Assembly (NCBI GenBank): GCA_903910705.1
Contig: CAIWAN010000098.1
Coordinates: 1 to 39,485 of the forward strand
Length of the DNA stretch: 39,485 nt
Direction: 5' to 3'
Origin: an uncultured Candidatus Marinamargulisbacteria bacterium
Lineage (GTDB): Bacteria > Margulisbacteria > Riflemargulisbacteria > GWF2-35-9
Position 1 is the first letter of the stretch, and each line of letters begins with the position of its first letter. Shown in pieces: positions 16,762 through 24,682 of the stretch. The notes beneath the pieces were generated by a model. It was not told the origin of the DNA and searched no databases. It saw nothing but the letters and a program-made list of their open reading frames with translations. Both the position numbers and the translations under genes were made by a program.

Positions 16762-17043
16762 ATGTTAAAGCCATTAAGCGATAAAGTACTGGTTAAGCCC
16801 AGTAAAGGCGAGGAAAAGACAAAAAGTGGGATCCTTATTCCTGATACTGCAAAAGACAAGCCCAATGAGGGTGAAGTCGTTGCTGTTGGGCCGGGTCGTA
16901 AGACCGAAGAAGGTAAGATCATCGCGGTTGACGTGAAGGTCGGCGACATTATTGTCTATGCAGGCTATTCGGGTACCAAAATTAAATTGAATGACGACGA
17001 ATATTTGATTCTTTCTGAGAGCGATATTCTAGCTAAGAAATAA
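16762..17043 (+). CDS. groES: Co-chaperonin GroES
   Basis: The 93-residue lid of the GroEL folding cage, cytosolic. KPLSDKVLVKPSKGEEKTKSGILIPDTAKDKPNEGEVVAVGPG covers the conserved N-terminal strand and the mobile loop (about residues 17-35). VKVGDIIVYAGYSGTKIKLNDDEYLILSESDILA is the usual C-terminal half. AGGAGG at 16745-16750 precedes the ATG. groEL starts 15 nt after the stop. Expression is expected to be under HrcA through the CIRCE element upstream. Confidence 0.98.
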   Translation: MLKPLSDKVLVKPSKGEEKTKSGILIPDTAKDKPNEGEVVAVGPGRKTEEGKIIAVDVKVGDIIVYAGYSGTKIKLNDDEYLILSESDILAKK

Positions 17044-17058
17044 GAGGAGGCGATCAAG

Positions 17059-18702
17059 ATGGGTGGAAAGAAACTTTCTTACAATGAAGAAGCGTGGAAG
17101 TACCTCAACGAAGGGGCAAAAGCAGTATATGATGCTGTAAAGGTTACCCTTGGACCCAGAGGTCATAATGTTGTTATTGAGAAAAAATGGGGCTCCCCCA
17201 CAATCACCAAAGATGGTGTTACCGTTGCCAAAGAGATCGAACTAAAAGATCCTTTCGAGAATATGGGCGCTCAGCTGGTTAAAGAAATTGCCTCTAAAAC
17301 CAATGACGTTGCCGGCGACGGAACAACGACGGCCACTGTTTTAGGTTACGAGATCTTCAAAGAAGGTCTGAAAAGTGTTAATCGTGGGATGAATCCTTCT
17401 TCCGTTAAGAAGGGGATTGATGCTGCGGTAAAGGCTGTTACGGCTGATTTGTTGGCTCGTGCCAAAAAAGTTGAGAAAAAAGAAGCCATTACGCAAGTCG
17501 CGGCTATCTCTGCTAATAATGATAATGAGATCGGTGCGTTGATCGCGGATGCCATGGACAAAGTGGGTAAAGATGGTGTGATTACCGTTGAAGAATCAAA
17601 AGGGATCGATACCACCCTTGAAGTGGTTGAAGGCATGCAGTTTGATAAGGGCTATGTTTCTCCTTATATGATCACCGACAGTGATCGCATGGAAGCGAAT
17701 CTCGAAGACGCCTATATTCTTATTACCGATAAGAAAATTTCCTCGATCAAAGATCTACTCCCTGTTCTTGAGAAAGTCGTGAACATGGGGCGTCCGTTGC
17801 TCGTCATCGCCGAAGATTTAGAAGGCGAAGCCCTCGCAACGATCGTTGTGAACAAGCTTCGTGGAACCTTGAATGTCGTTGCGGTTAAGGCGCCAGGGTT
17901 TGGTGATCGTCGAAAGGCCATGATCCAAGATATCGCGATTTTGACAGGTGGAACGGTTATTTCTGAAGAAACCGGCACTCAGCTAGAGAACGCCGATGTC
18001 GACATGTTAGGCCGTGCGAAGAAGGTTCGTGTCAGCAAAGAAAACACAACCATCGTTGAAGGCGCGGGTAAAGCAGCCGATATCGAAGCACGGATCAGTC
18101 AGATCAAAAAAGAACTTGAGCTTTCTGATTCGACTTACGATAAAGAAAAGTTGCAAGAACGTTTAGCCAAGTTGTCGGGTGGTGTCGCGGTGATCAAGGC
18201 CGGTGCCGCAACCGAGACCGAGCTCAAAGAAAAGAAGCATCGCATTGAGGATGCCCTATCGGCTACGCGTGCAGCAGTAGAAGAAGGGATCGTCGCGGGC
18301 GGTGGAACTGCTCTTATCCGTGCTATCGCAGCTGTTGAAAAGATTGAAAAAGGCATTGTCGATATCGACGAAAAACAAGGAGTGCTTATCGTTAAGAAGG
18401 CCCTTGAAGCGCCTTTGTCAACGATTGCCTTCAATGCAGGGCTTGAGGGTGCTGTGGTTGTCGAAAAAGTTAAAGAACTGAAGGACAATTTTGGCTTTAA
18501 CGCGTTAACCTTCACGTATGAAGATCTTTTCAAAGCGGGTGTGGTTGATCCGGTTAAAGTTACGCGTTCATCCTTACAGAATGCAGCCAGTATCGCTTCG
18601 ATGCTTCTGACGACGTCTGTATTGATCGCCGAGGAAGAAGAGGAAAAACCGATGGCTGCCCCAGGTGGTGGAATGGGTGGAGGTATGGGCGGAATGATGT
18701 AA
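17059..18702 (+). CDS. groEL: Chaperonin GroEL
   Basis: The 547-residue chaperonin subunit has standard length and an ATP-binding equatorial domain ([33 protein letters not shown] and [14 protein letters not shown]). The apical domain follows ([21 protein letters not shown]), then the conserved [15 protein letters not shown]. The tail is the flexible [12 protein letters not shown] repeat. Strong GAGGAGG at 17044-17050. Near residue 12 the chain has a two-residue-longer start ([16 protein letters not shown]) than many homologues. A strong terminator follows, so groES-groEL is a closed two-gene unit. Confidence 0.99.
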   Translation: MGGKKLSYNEEAWKYLNEGAKAVYDAVKVTLGPRGHNVVIEKKWGSPTITKDGVTVAKEIELKDPFENMGAQLVKEIASKTNDVAGDGTTTATVLGYEIFKEGLKSVNRGMNPSSVKKGIDAAVKAVTADLLARAKKVEKKEAITQVAAISANNDNEIGALIADAMDKVGKDGVITVEESKGIDTTLEVVEGMQFDKGYVSPYMITDSDRMEANLEDAYILITDKKISSIKDLLPVLEKVVNMGRPLLVIAEDLEGEALATIVVNKLRGTLNVVAVKAPGFGDRRKAMIQDIAILTGGTVISEETGTQLENADVDMLGRAKKVRVSKENTTIVEGAGKAADIEARISQIKKELELSDSTYDKEKLQERLAKLSGGVAVIKAGAATETELKEKKHRIEDALSATRAAVEEGIVAGGGTALIRAIAAVEKIEKGIVDIDEKQGVLIVKKALEAPLSTIAFNAGLEGAVVVEKVKELKDNFGFNALTFTYEDLFKAGVVDPVKVTRSSLQNAASIASMLLTTSVLIAEEEEEKPMAAPGGGMGGGMGGMM

Positions 18703-18733
18703 TTCCGTTTCGTATTTTAGTGTATAGATAATT

Positions 18734-18762
18734 AAAATGCCCGCTGACAGCGGGCATTTTTT
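18734..18762 (+). terminator. Rho-independent terminator of groESL
   Basis: An 11-bp stem (AAAATGCCCGC with GCGGGCATTTT) closes a 5-nt TGACA loop and ends in a T run. The A/T ends make it able to work in both directions. Confidence 0.95.
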
Positions 18763-18766
18763 ATTC

Positions 18767-18772
18767 TATAAT
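18767..18772 (+). promoter_or_regulatory. -10 box for the envelope cluster
   Basis: Consensus TATAAT directly after the groEL terminator, ending 11 nt before the ATG at 18784. No clear -35 or Shine-Dalgarno; the presumed -35 would fall in the terminator stem. Confidence 0.5.
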
Positions 18773-18783
18773 ACGGGCATTCC

Positions 18784-20814
18784 ATGACGATTACACAATT
18801 CATTCGCGATCATTTATTGTTGACCGAGATCCTTATTGTTGTTTCTCTTTTTTGTACCTATTTCTTTACGGAGACCAAGGTTCACCCGGTTAAGCGTGCG
18901 ATCAACGGACTACTCCTTGTTCTCATTTTTGGGATCCCTATTTTCTTTACATCCATCACTCGGAGTGTTTTTGAGGTCAATAAAATGTTGTTACTTCGGG
19001 TAACCACGTTGCTCATTATGGGCTTATGGACATGGAAGTCGCTCCTTGTCGATTATGATGCTACCGACGTCGACCCCGCTTATGCCGACAAACCTTTTTA
19101 TTCCTTTTTGGGCATCAAGTGGTACAAGACAGGCCTCGAGATTCCCATGCTCGTCTGGGTTGTCGTCAATATTTTATCGACGATCTTTAGCCGAAATATC
19201 TATGTGAGTATGATCGGGGCGTATGATCGATGGGAAGGCATTTTCTCAGTTCTAAATTATGTCGTCCTTGTGTTTATTTTCGCTAAATTGGTGGATTCAC
19301 TTCGGTTATTCTACTGGATATTCTTTAGTTTTATTGTTTCGGCCTCTATGAGCGCCTTTTACGGTATTTTTCAAATGAACGGTATCGATTTTATGCAATG
19401 GTCCGCTGATGCGACATCGCGCGCTTTTGGCAGTATTAACAACCCTGTTCACTATGGTCCCTATGTCGGGATGATGATCTTGCTGGTTTTCGGTTATATG
19501 ATCCAAGTCAAGTTTTTCCAAGATCGAGTTAAGTCATGGCAGTTTCATAGTTTATATTTTATGGCTTTCGTCCTGACGTCCATCGTTTATTATGCCATGT
19601 TCGCTTCATGGGGCCGAGGGACTTGGTTGGGGTTTCAGGGCGCGATCACCGTATTCTTGATGTTTATTAGTCAAGTATTTCTTGATAAGACCAAGAAACA
19701 GTACTTTCTGGATTTCTTTATTACCCTCGGGATGGTCGGTCTTATTTATGTGATGTTCCTATTTAATATGGTTCAAATTAAACCCTTGATCACGATTCCT
19801 TTTTTGCTGGTTGTTGCCGGTGCTTATGGGTTCTGGGTCTATCGCGAAAAAGGTGTCTTAAATCTCGTTGAACGATTTTCGATCATTGCTTTGGCGTACA
19901 CGATCCAACTAGTTTCCACCAATGAGTGGATGTTCCTCGTCTATGTCTCTCTTCTGGCAATTTTGTACTGGGCGCACAAGAGAACATATCAAGAGGAAAG
20001 TATCTTCGTGAAAAATAAAATGATCATTGTGACTTTGGTCGGATTTGGGTTTATCCCGCTTTCCCCTAATACGTCCGATTTTTTAATGTTTCTTCTTTTT
20101 GTAGCATTGGGTTATGGGGTGGTTTTGGCCTACCATAAGATTAAGGATAGATCTCTCGTCATCGTAGGTGGCGGCCTTTTGGTTTGTTTGTTGGCCATCT
20201 TGTTTATTCCTCAACATGCCTTGGTTAAGAAGTTTTCGTCGAGTTCCTCCAGCGAAAAATCCTTAAACGTTTTAAATGTTGCAAAGGGTAAGACCGCAAC
20301 CTATAAGTCCGAAGCGGTTTCGGGTAAATCCCCTCGTATGAGCATGTGGAAGAGTGGTATCGCGTGGGGACTTAAGAATCCCTTATTAGGAACGGGGCCT
20401 GATACGATCAAAGAAATGTATCCCTTCTATCGTCGTGTTGAATATGCCAAGCTTGAAGGGGGCTACAACTTAACGCCTGATCGCCTTCATAATGAATATG
20501 TAAACACCTTTGCTTCTACGGGTTTTCTGGGGCTCATTTCTCGATATGTACTGGTTATCGGTACCTATCTATATTTGATGTTGGGGTACTTGTATAAAAA
20601 TCGGAAGAATCCTTCTTTTTTCTTGATGTTAGGGACGTTGGCGGGTTTTCTTTTTTATCAAGGTCAAGTCCTTTTTAACTTTGGTGTTGTTGCAACCACC
20701 TCTCTAAACTATATGTTGATGGGGGTAGGTCTTGCAATTGGATATTATGGGCTAGGGAACCAGTTTGGAGAAAGTGAACAAAAAAGTGACCGAAAAAAAG
20801 ATAATTCTCGCTAA
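18784..20814 (+). CDS. O-antigen ligase/polymerase-like (Wzy_C) membrane protein
   Basis: 676 residues with about twelve to fourteen hydrophobic helices, the first at residues 14-30 (EILIVVSLFCTYFF). The C-terminal part carries the Wzy_C loop: GKSPRMSMWKSGIAWGLKNPLLGTGPDTIKEMYP followed by YNLTPDRLHNEYVNTFASTGFLGLISRY near residues 560-590. The Arg/His-Asn-Glu signature is typical of WaaL and Wzy enzymes, which transfer or polymerise undecaprenyl-linked glycans outside the inner membrane. The loop is preceded by a Ser/Lys-rich stretch (KKFSSSSSSEKSLNV). The next gene (TPR) starts inside its 3' end. Ligase or polymerase cannot be told apart from sequence alone. Confidence 0.8.
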   Translation: MTITQFIRDHLLLTEILIVVSLFCTYFFTETKVHPVKRAINGLLLVLIFGIPIFFTSITRSVFEVNKMLLLRVTTLLIMGLWTWKSLLVDYDATDVDPAYADKPFYSFLGIKWYKTGLEIPMLVWVVVNILSTIFSRNIYVSMIGAYDRWEGIFSVLNYVVLVFIFAKLVDSLRLFYWIFFSFIVSASMSAFYGIFQMNGIDFMQWSADATSRAFGSINNPVHYGPYVGMMILLVFGYMIQVKFFQDRVKSWQFHSLYFMAFVLTSIVYYAMFASWGRGTWLGFQGAITVFLMFISQVFLDKTKKQYFLDFFITLGMVGLIYVMFLFNMVQIKPLITIPFLLVVAGAYGFWVYREKGVLNLVERFSIIALAYTIQLVSTNEWMFLVYVSLLAILYWAHKRTYQEESIFVKNKMIIVTLVGFGFIPLSPNTSDFLMFLLFVALGYGVVLAYHKIKDRSLVIVGGGLLVCLLAILFIPQHALVKKFSSSSSSEKSLNVLNVAKGKTATYKSEAVSGKSPRMSMWKSGIAWGLKNPLLGTGPDTIKEMYPFYRRVEYAKLEGGYNLTPDRLHNEYVNTFASTGFLGLISRYVLVIGTYLYLMLGYLYKNRKNPSFFLMLGTLAGFLFYQGQVLFNFGVVATTSLNYMLMGVGLAIGYYGLGNQFGESEQKSDRKKDNSR

Positions 20815-21886
20815 AGACACACGACTTATTATTGTCATCGTTGTCAGTATCCTCGTTGGGGTTGGCCTTTGGCAGGCTGTTTGTCCATGGATGGCTGAGT
20901 TCTATTATCGAAAAGGATTTGTTGAGAATACCTATAAACGATACACCGAATCCATGCAATCACTCGCCAAGGCTATGAAATTCGCACCTTGGGAGACCTA
21001 CTACATGATCACCCAAGTTCGAAATTATGAAGAAATGTCGAGAGCGGCGCAGACACCGGACGAACAAAAACAATGGTTATTGAAGGCTCGGAAAGCTTAC
21101 GATTTTATGCTTAAGATCAACCCCACCAATCCTTGGTTTTGGAGCGGGGTTGCTTCTATTGATCTGGGGTTAATGAATCTTCAAACAGACGTTGCTAGAC
21201 GACAAAAATATTTCAATGCAGCGGACCTCGATTATAGTACCGCGGCCAGTATCGACATGAAGAATCCCTTATTTATCATGTCGAAAGCTTTCTTCGTTCA
21301 CCGATCAGGACGGGTAGATGAAGCCTATCGTCTATATGAGCGATGCTTGGTGCTTGATAATGTTTTTGTCGAAGCCTTATATAATATGGCCGAGATCGAT
21401 ATCGCACGTGGCCAATATGATATTGCGTTAGAGCATTTTGAAATGATGGCAAGTGCGGACCGTAAAGAGATGGACCCTTCTTCAAGAACATATAGTAATT
21501 GGGTGAAAGGGGGCGATTTTAATGGTTATCGTTCTAGAGCTGCTGAGTTGTACATGTTCAAACGAGAGTTCAAAAAAGCGATTGACATGTTTAAATGGGC
21601 GCTTGAGATGCACCCCGATGATGCGAAAATTTGGCGGGGTCTAGGTGTGGCGTATCAACAAGATGGTCAGTCTGATCTGGCTGTTTATGCCTATCGACAA
21701 GCAGCGATGATCGACCCAGAAATGGGGGATGTTAACAAGTACATGGCCTATATTAATTATAGCCAAGGACTTTATAACAGCAGTATCGACAATCTCAAAC
21801 GGTATGTTCAATCCCATCCAGAAGATCAAAAAGCTCGTTCCGACCTTGAAAAGATTCAAATGATACAGCAATACCGAAACCGATGA
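20765..21886 (+). CDS. Membrane-anchored TPR protein
   Basis: Up to 373 residues, start uncertain: TTG 20765 or GTG 20774 (GGAG at 20767 is close to both). The frame overlaps the 3' end of the Wzy-like gene by up to 50 nt. A single membrane helix at about residues 22-42 (LIIVIVVSILVGVGLWQAVC) leaves the rest probably periplasmic. Tetratricopeptide units follow, for example AYRLYERCLVLDNVFVEALYNMAEIDIARGQYDIALEHFEMM and AKIWRGLGVAYQQDGQSDLAVYAYRQAAMIDP. Wzy-like ligases with a fused or neighbouring TPR protein are common, so it likely supports the glycan step. The next gene overlaps its stop (ATGA). Confidence 0.8.
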   Translation: MEKVNKKVTEKKIILAKDTRLIIVIVVSILVGVGLWQAVCPWMAEFYYRKGFVENTYKRYTESMQSLAKAMKFAPWETYYMITQVRNYEEMSRAAQTPDEQKQWLLKARKAYDFMLKINPTNPWFWSGVASIDLGLMNLQTDVARRQKYFNAADLDYSTAASIDMKNPLFIMSKAFFVHRSGRVDEAYRLYERCLVLDNVFVEALYNMAEIDIARGQYDIALEHFEMMASADRKEMDPSSRTYSNWVKGGDFNGYRSRAAELYMFKREFKKAIDMFKWALEMHPDDAKIWRGLGVAYQQDGQSDLAVYAYRQAAMIDPEMGDVNKYMAYINYSQGLYNSSIDNLKRYVQSHPEDQKARSDLEKIQMIQQYRNR

Positions 21887-23295
21887 TCCGACTTTTTCTG
21901 CTGGTTGTTGCAGACCTGCTCGTCATTAACGGCGCGTATCTAACGGCTTATATTCTAAAGTTTAAGTTCAAAATGTATTCCTCCATGGTTTTCGCCTATG
22001 GGAATTACTATCCTCAGGCAAGCGTTGAACCCTATATCCAGTCCTTATATTTAATTTCCCTTATTTGGATCGTTTCCATTATTCTTTTTCATGGTTATCG
22101 GCAACGACGGGGTATTTTGGCAGGAATTGATGAATCCATTAATATTATTCTGGCAGGCGTTTTAGCCAGCTCCCTCATTATGGCGAGTACGATGATCTTT
22201 CAGGTTTTCCCCGGTTCACGGTCGGTTCTTTTATATGGTTTTCTAATTTCAACCTTTGGGATCATAATCATTCGATACCTTGCTTTTCGATGGGGGGCTT
22301 GGCGTCGTCGCAAATCTCGAATTCGTGTGATGGTCATTGGCACCGATGAACTGAGTCAAACGGTGTATGAACGCTTGATCCGCGATCGAAAGCATCATTA
22401 TGAAGTGATTGGGGCGATGGGGCCTTCACCAAAAAAGCTGCTCTATTCCTTAGAAGAAGCCTATCAATATTTAGGTGAACTGGATCAGATTCTGCCTGTG
22501 ATCGAAAGAGAGCATATCGCTGGCCTATATATAGCGACCCGTGAGTTGACCCGAGCTCAACTATCATCCATTATCGATCCCTTGATCGATCAAGGGATAT
22601 CCTTGTGGATGATTCCTTCATTCTATGATGTCGTGACCAGTCGGATCGAGACCAATGATGACATCGGATTGCCCCTATTTACCATTCGCGCTAATTCACT
22701 AAATCCCTTTCAGAATATATTAAAAAGAATCCTTGATGCTACGATGGCGATGACGATCACGATCATGATCGCCCCGATTTTGCTGATCATTAGTGTTTTG
22801 ATCAAGTTAGAGGGGCAAGGGCCAATTCTCTATAAGCAAGAACGTGTGGGACTTAATGGGAAATCGTTCCTGATGCTTAAGTTCAGAACGATGCCTGTCG
22901 ACATTGAACGACACTCTGGCCCCGTTATTCATACCGAAGATCAGTCTCATCGTGCAACACGCTTAGGTGCTTTTTTGCGAAAAGCCTCGCTGGATGAGCT
23001 TCCCCAGCTATTTAATATTATTAAGGGTGAGATGAGTCTGGTGGGGCCACGACCCGAGCGCCCCTTTTTTGTTGATCAATTTAGGGATGAAATCCCTGAT
23101 TACGATAAACGCCACCGTGTATTACCGGGACTAACCGGTTGGGCTCAGATCAATGGTCGAGCCGCGCTTTCAACCCGAACAGATGAAAAATTAATGTATG
23201 ACCTGTATTATATTAATAACTGGTCTCTTGGGTTTGATGTTAAGATCATTATTAAGACGATCGTGGAGGTTATTCGATGGCGTGGCGCTTATTAA
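21883..23295 (+). CDS. Polyprenyl glycosylphosphotransferase (initiating sugar transferase)
   Basis: 470 residues. About five membrane helices fill residues 3-130 and a CoA-binding-like Rossmann domain follows (IRVMVIGTDELSQTVYERLIRDRKHHYEVIGAMG, near 150-185). The bacterial sugar-transferase domain occupies about 285-470: ILKRILDATMAMT, LIKLEGQGPILYKQERVGLNGKSFLMLKFRTM, then SLDELPQLFNIIKGEMSLVGPRPE and LPGLTGWAQINGR. It resembles WcaJ/EpsL enzymes that load a sugar phosphate onto undecaprenyl phosphate to begin a polysaccharide. It overlaps the TPR gene by 4 nt and the following lipoprotein gene by 19 nt. Confidence 0.92.
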   Translation: MIRLFLLVVADLLVINGAYLTAYILKFKFKMYSSMVFAYGNYYPQASVEPYIQSLYLISLIWIVSIILFHGYRQRRGILAGIDESINIILAGVLASSLIMASTMIFQVFPGSRSVLLYGFLISTFGIIIIRYLAFRWGAWRRRKSRIRVMVIGTDELSQTVYERLIRDRKHHYEVIGAMGPSPKKLLYSLEEAYQYLGELDQILPVIEREHIAGLYIATRELTRAQLSSIIDPLIDQGISLWMIPSFYDVVTSRIETNDDIGLPLFTIRANSLNPFQNILKRILDATMAMTITIMIAPILLIISVLIKLEGQGPILYKQERVGLNGKSFLMLKFRTMPVDIERHSGPVIHTEDQSHRATRLGAFLRKASLDELPQLFNIIKGEMSLVGPRPERPFFVDQFRDEIPDYDKRHRVLPGLTGWAQINGRAALSTRTDEKLMYDLYYINNWSLGFDVKIIIKTIVEVIRWRGAY

Positions 23296-23960
23296 TTATT
23301 CTTTGTTTTTTGACCTCTTGTTTGTACCCCTTTGATTATGAGGTCATTCGTAATCATGAGGGGGATCAAGATTCGCTTTCATTATATTTAAATAATCGAG
23401 AATATCTTTGTGTCTTGGGAAATGATCCCACGACGACCAAACGAGTCTATTCTTTTGTGGCCAAGCTTATCGAGCAGTCCGAACTGCGAAATGATCCGGA
23501 GAGTATTCTGGTTCGTTCAACGACGAAAGGTGGCTCTGAGATTGTTTGGCAAGACTCAACGTTGATGGTTCTTTCCTCAGCCGAAACACTGCTTAATGAA
23601 AAGAGACAAAATAGCCTTGCTCGACTCAAAGATTTTGCCAAATCGATACAGCTCGATAATGGCTCTCCCCCTATCGCGATTCCGATGCAAGCAAAAGTGA
23701 AATTCAAACCGATCAACCATGTCCAGCTGACAGATGTTGCAGGGCAGGCTTTCGGTGCTATTTTTCCTGCAAGCCACCCGTTTCTTCCTATAGGAACACG
23801 AATGAGAGTTCTGAATCCGCATAAAGACTGGAGCATCGTCGTTCAAGTGGTTCGGCACGATAAAGGGGTTTCGGATATCTCACTTGGGATAAATAGTAAA
23901 GCGATTCGTGCTTTGGGATTAGATGAGGCTGGGGCCGCCGTTAAGACCCAGTTTATATAA
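23277..23960 (+). CDS. Lipoprotein with RlpA-like double-psi barrel
   Basis: 227 residues. Signal peptide WRLLIILCFLTSC ends in the lipobox LTSC, so Cys15 should be lipid-modified. The C-terminal 90 residues align with RlpA: AFGAIFPASHPFLPIGTRMRVLNPHKDWSIVVQVVRHDKGVSDISLGINSKAIRALGLDEAGAAVKTQF. This preserves the ASHxxLPxGTxxRV and the Val-Val-x-Val strand but not the usual DRGPF and its catalytic Asp, which reads RHDKGVSD here. Lytic activity is therefore uncertain and a peptidoglycan-binding role is possible. It begins 19 nt inside the preceding gene and ends as TAATG with pdxJ. Confidence 0.7.
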   Translation: MAWRLLIILCFLTSCLYPFDYEVIRNHEGDQDSLSLYLNNREYLCVLGNDPTTTKRVYSFVAKLIEQSELRNDPESILVRSTTKGGSEIVWQDSTLMVLSSAETLLNEKRQNSLARLKDFAKSIQLDNGSPPIAIPMQAKVKFKPINHVQLTDVAGQAFGAIFPASHPFLPIGTRMRVLNPHKDWSIVVQVVRHDKGVSDISLGINSKAIRALGLDEAGAAVKTQFI

Positions 23961-24682
23961 TGACGCCGCAACTTATTCTAGGGGTTAATATCGATCATGT
24001 TGCTACGCTTCGTCAAGCCCGACGCGGTCGGATGCCGGATCCGCTCGAAGCCGCCCTGATCGCCGAGGAGACAGGCGCCGATCTCATCACCATTCATTTG
24101 AGAGAAGATCGTCGGCATATTCAAGATCATGATGTCTATCGGATCAAAGGATCGATCCATGTTCCCCTTAATCTCGAATTGGCTGTTTGTGAAGAAATTA
24201 TTCAAATTGCTCTTCAGATCAAGCCCTACAAAGTGACGTTGGTTCCCGAGCGTCGAGAGGAAGTCACCACGGAGGGTGGACTTAATGTTGCTAGGATGAT
24301 CCCAACTTTAGTGCCCATTTGTAAAGAGTTTGCTGATGCTGGCATATTGGTGAGTTTATTTATCGAGCCTGATCATCGACAAATTCAAGCCAGCGTTGAA
24401 GTGGGGGCCCCTTGTATCGAGATCCATACAGGCGCCTATTCCAATGCATCGGGTGATGATCAAGACCATGAATTGGAGCGAATACAAGAGGCCGTCCAGT
24501 TAGCCACTAGCCTAGGTCTCCGTGTTCATGCAGGTCATGGCCTAAATCGTGAAAATGTCCGAGCCATTGCTGTAATGGATGGAATAGAAGAATTAAATAT
24601 TGGACATAGTATCATTTCTGATGCCGTATTATTAGGGCTTTCCTCCGCGATAAAAGGGATGAGAGAGGCGATCAATATATGA
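23960..24682 (+). CDS. pdxJ: Pyridoxine 5'-phosphate synthase
   Basis: PdxJ joins 3-amino-2-oxopropyl phosphate and deoxyxylulose 5-phosphate to make pyridoxine phosphate. The 240-residue TIM barrel starts LGVNIDHVATLRQARRGRMPDPLEAA, then GADLITIHLREDRRHIQDHDV, VTLVPERREEVTTEGGL, LFIEPDHRQIQASVEVGA, EIHTGAYSN and VHAGHGLNRENV. These are the family's active-site loops, including Glu in VPE and the phosphate-binding Gly-His-Gly. Start is fused to the previous stop (TAATG). No pdxA is in view. clpC overlaps its end by 4 nt. Confidence 0.95.
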   Translation: MTPQLILGVNIDHVATLRQARRGRMPDPLEAALIAEETGADLITIHLREDRRHIQDHDVYRIKGSIHVPLNLELAVCEEIIQIALQIKPYKVTLVPERREEVTTEGGLNVARMIPTLVPICKEFADAGILVSLFIEPDHRQIQASVEVGAPCIEIHTGAYSNASGDDQDHELERIQEAVQLATSLGLRVHAGHGLNRENVRAIAVMDGIEELNIGHSIISDAVLLGLSSAIKGMREAINI

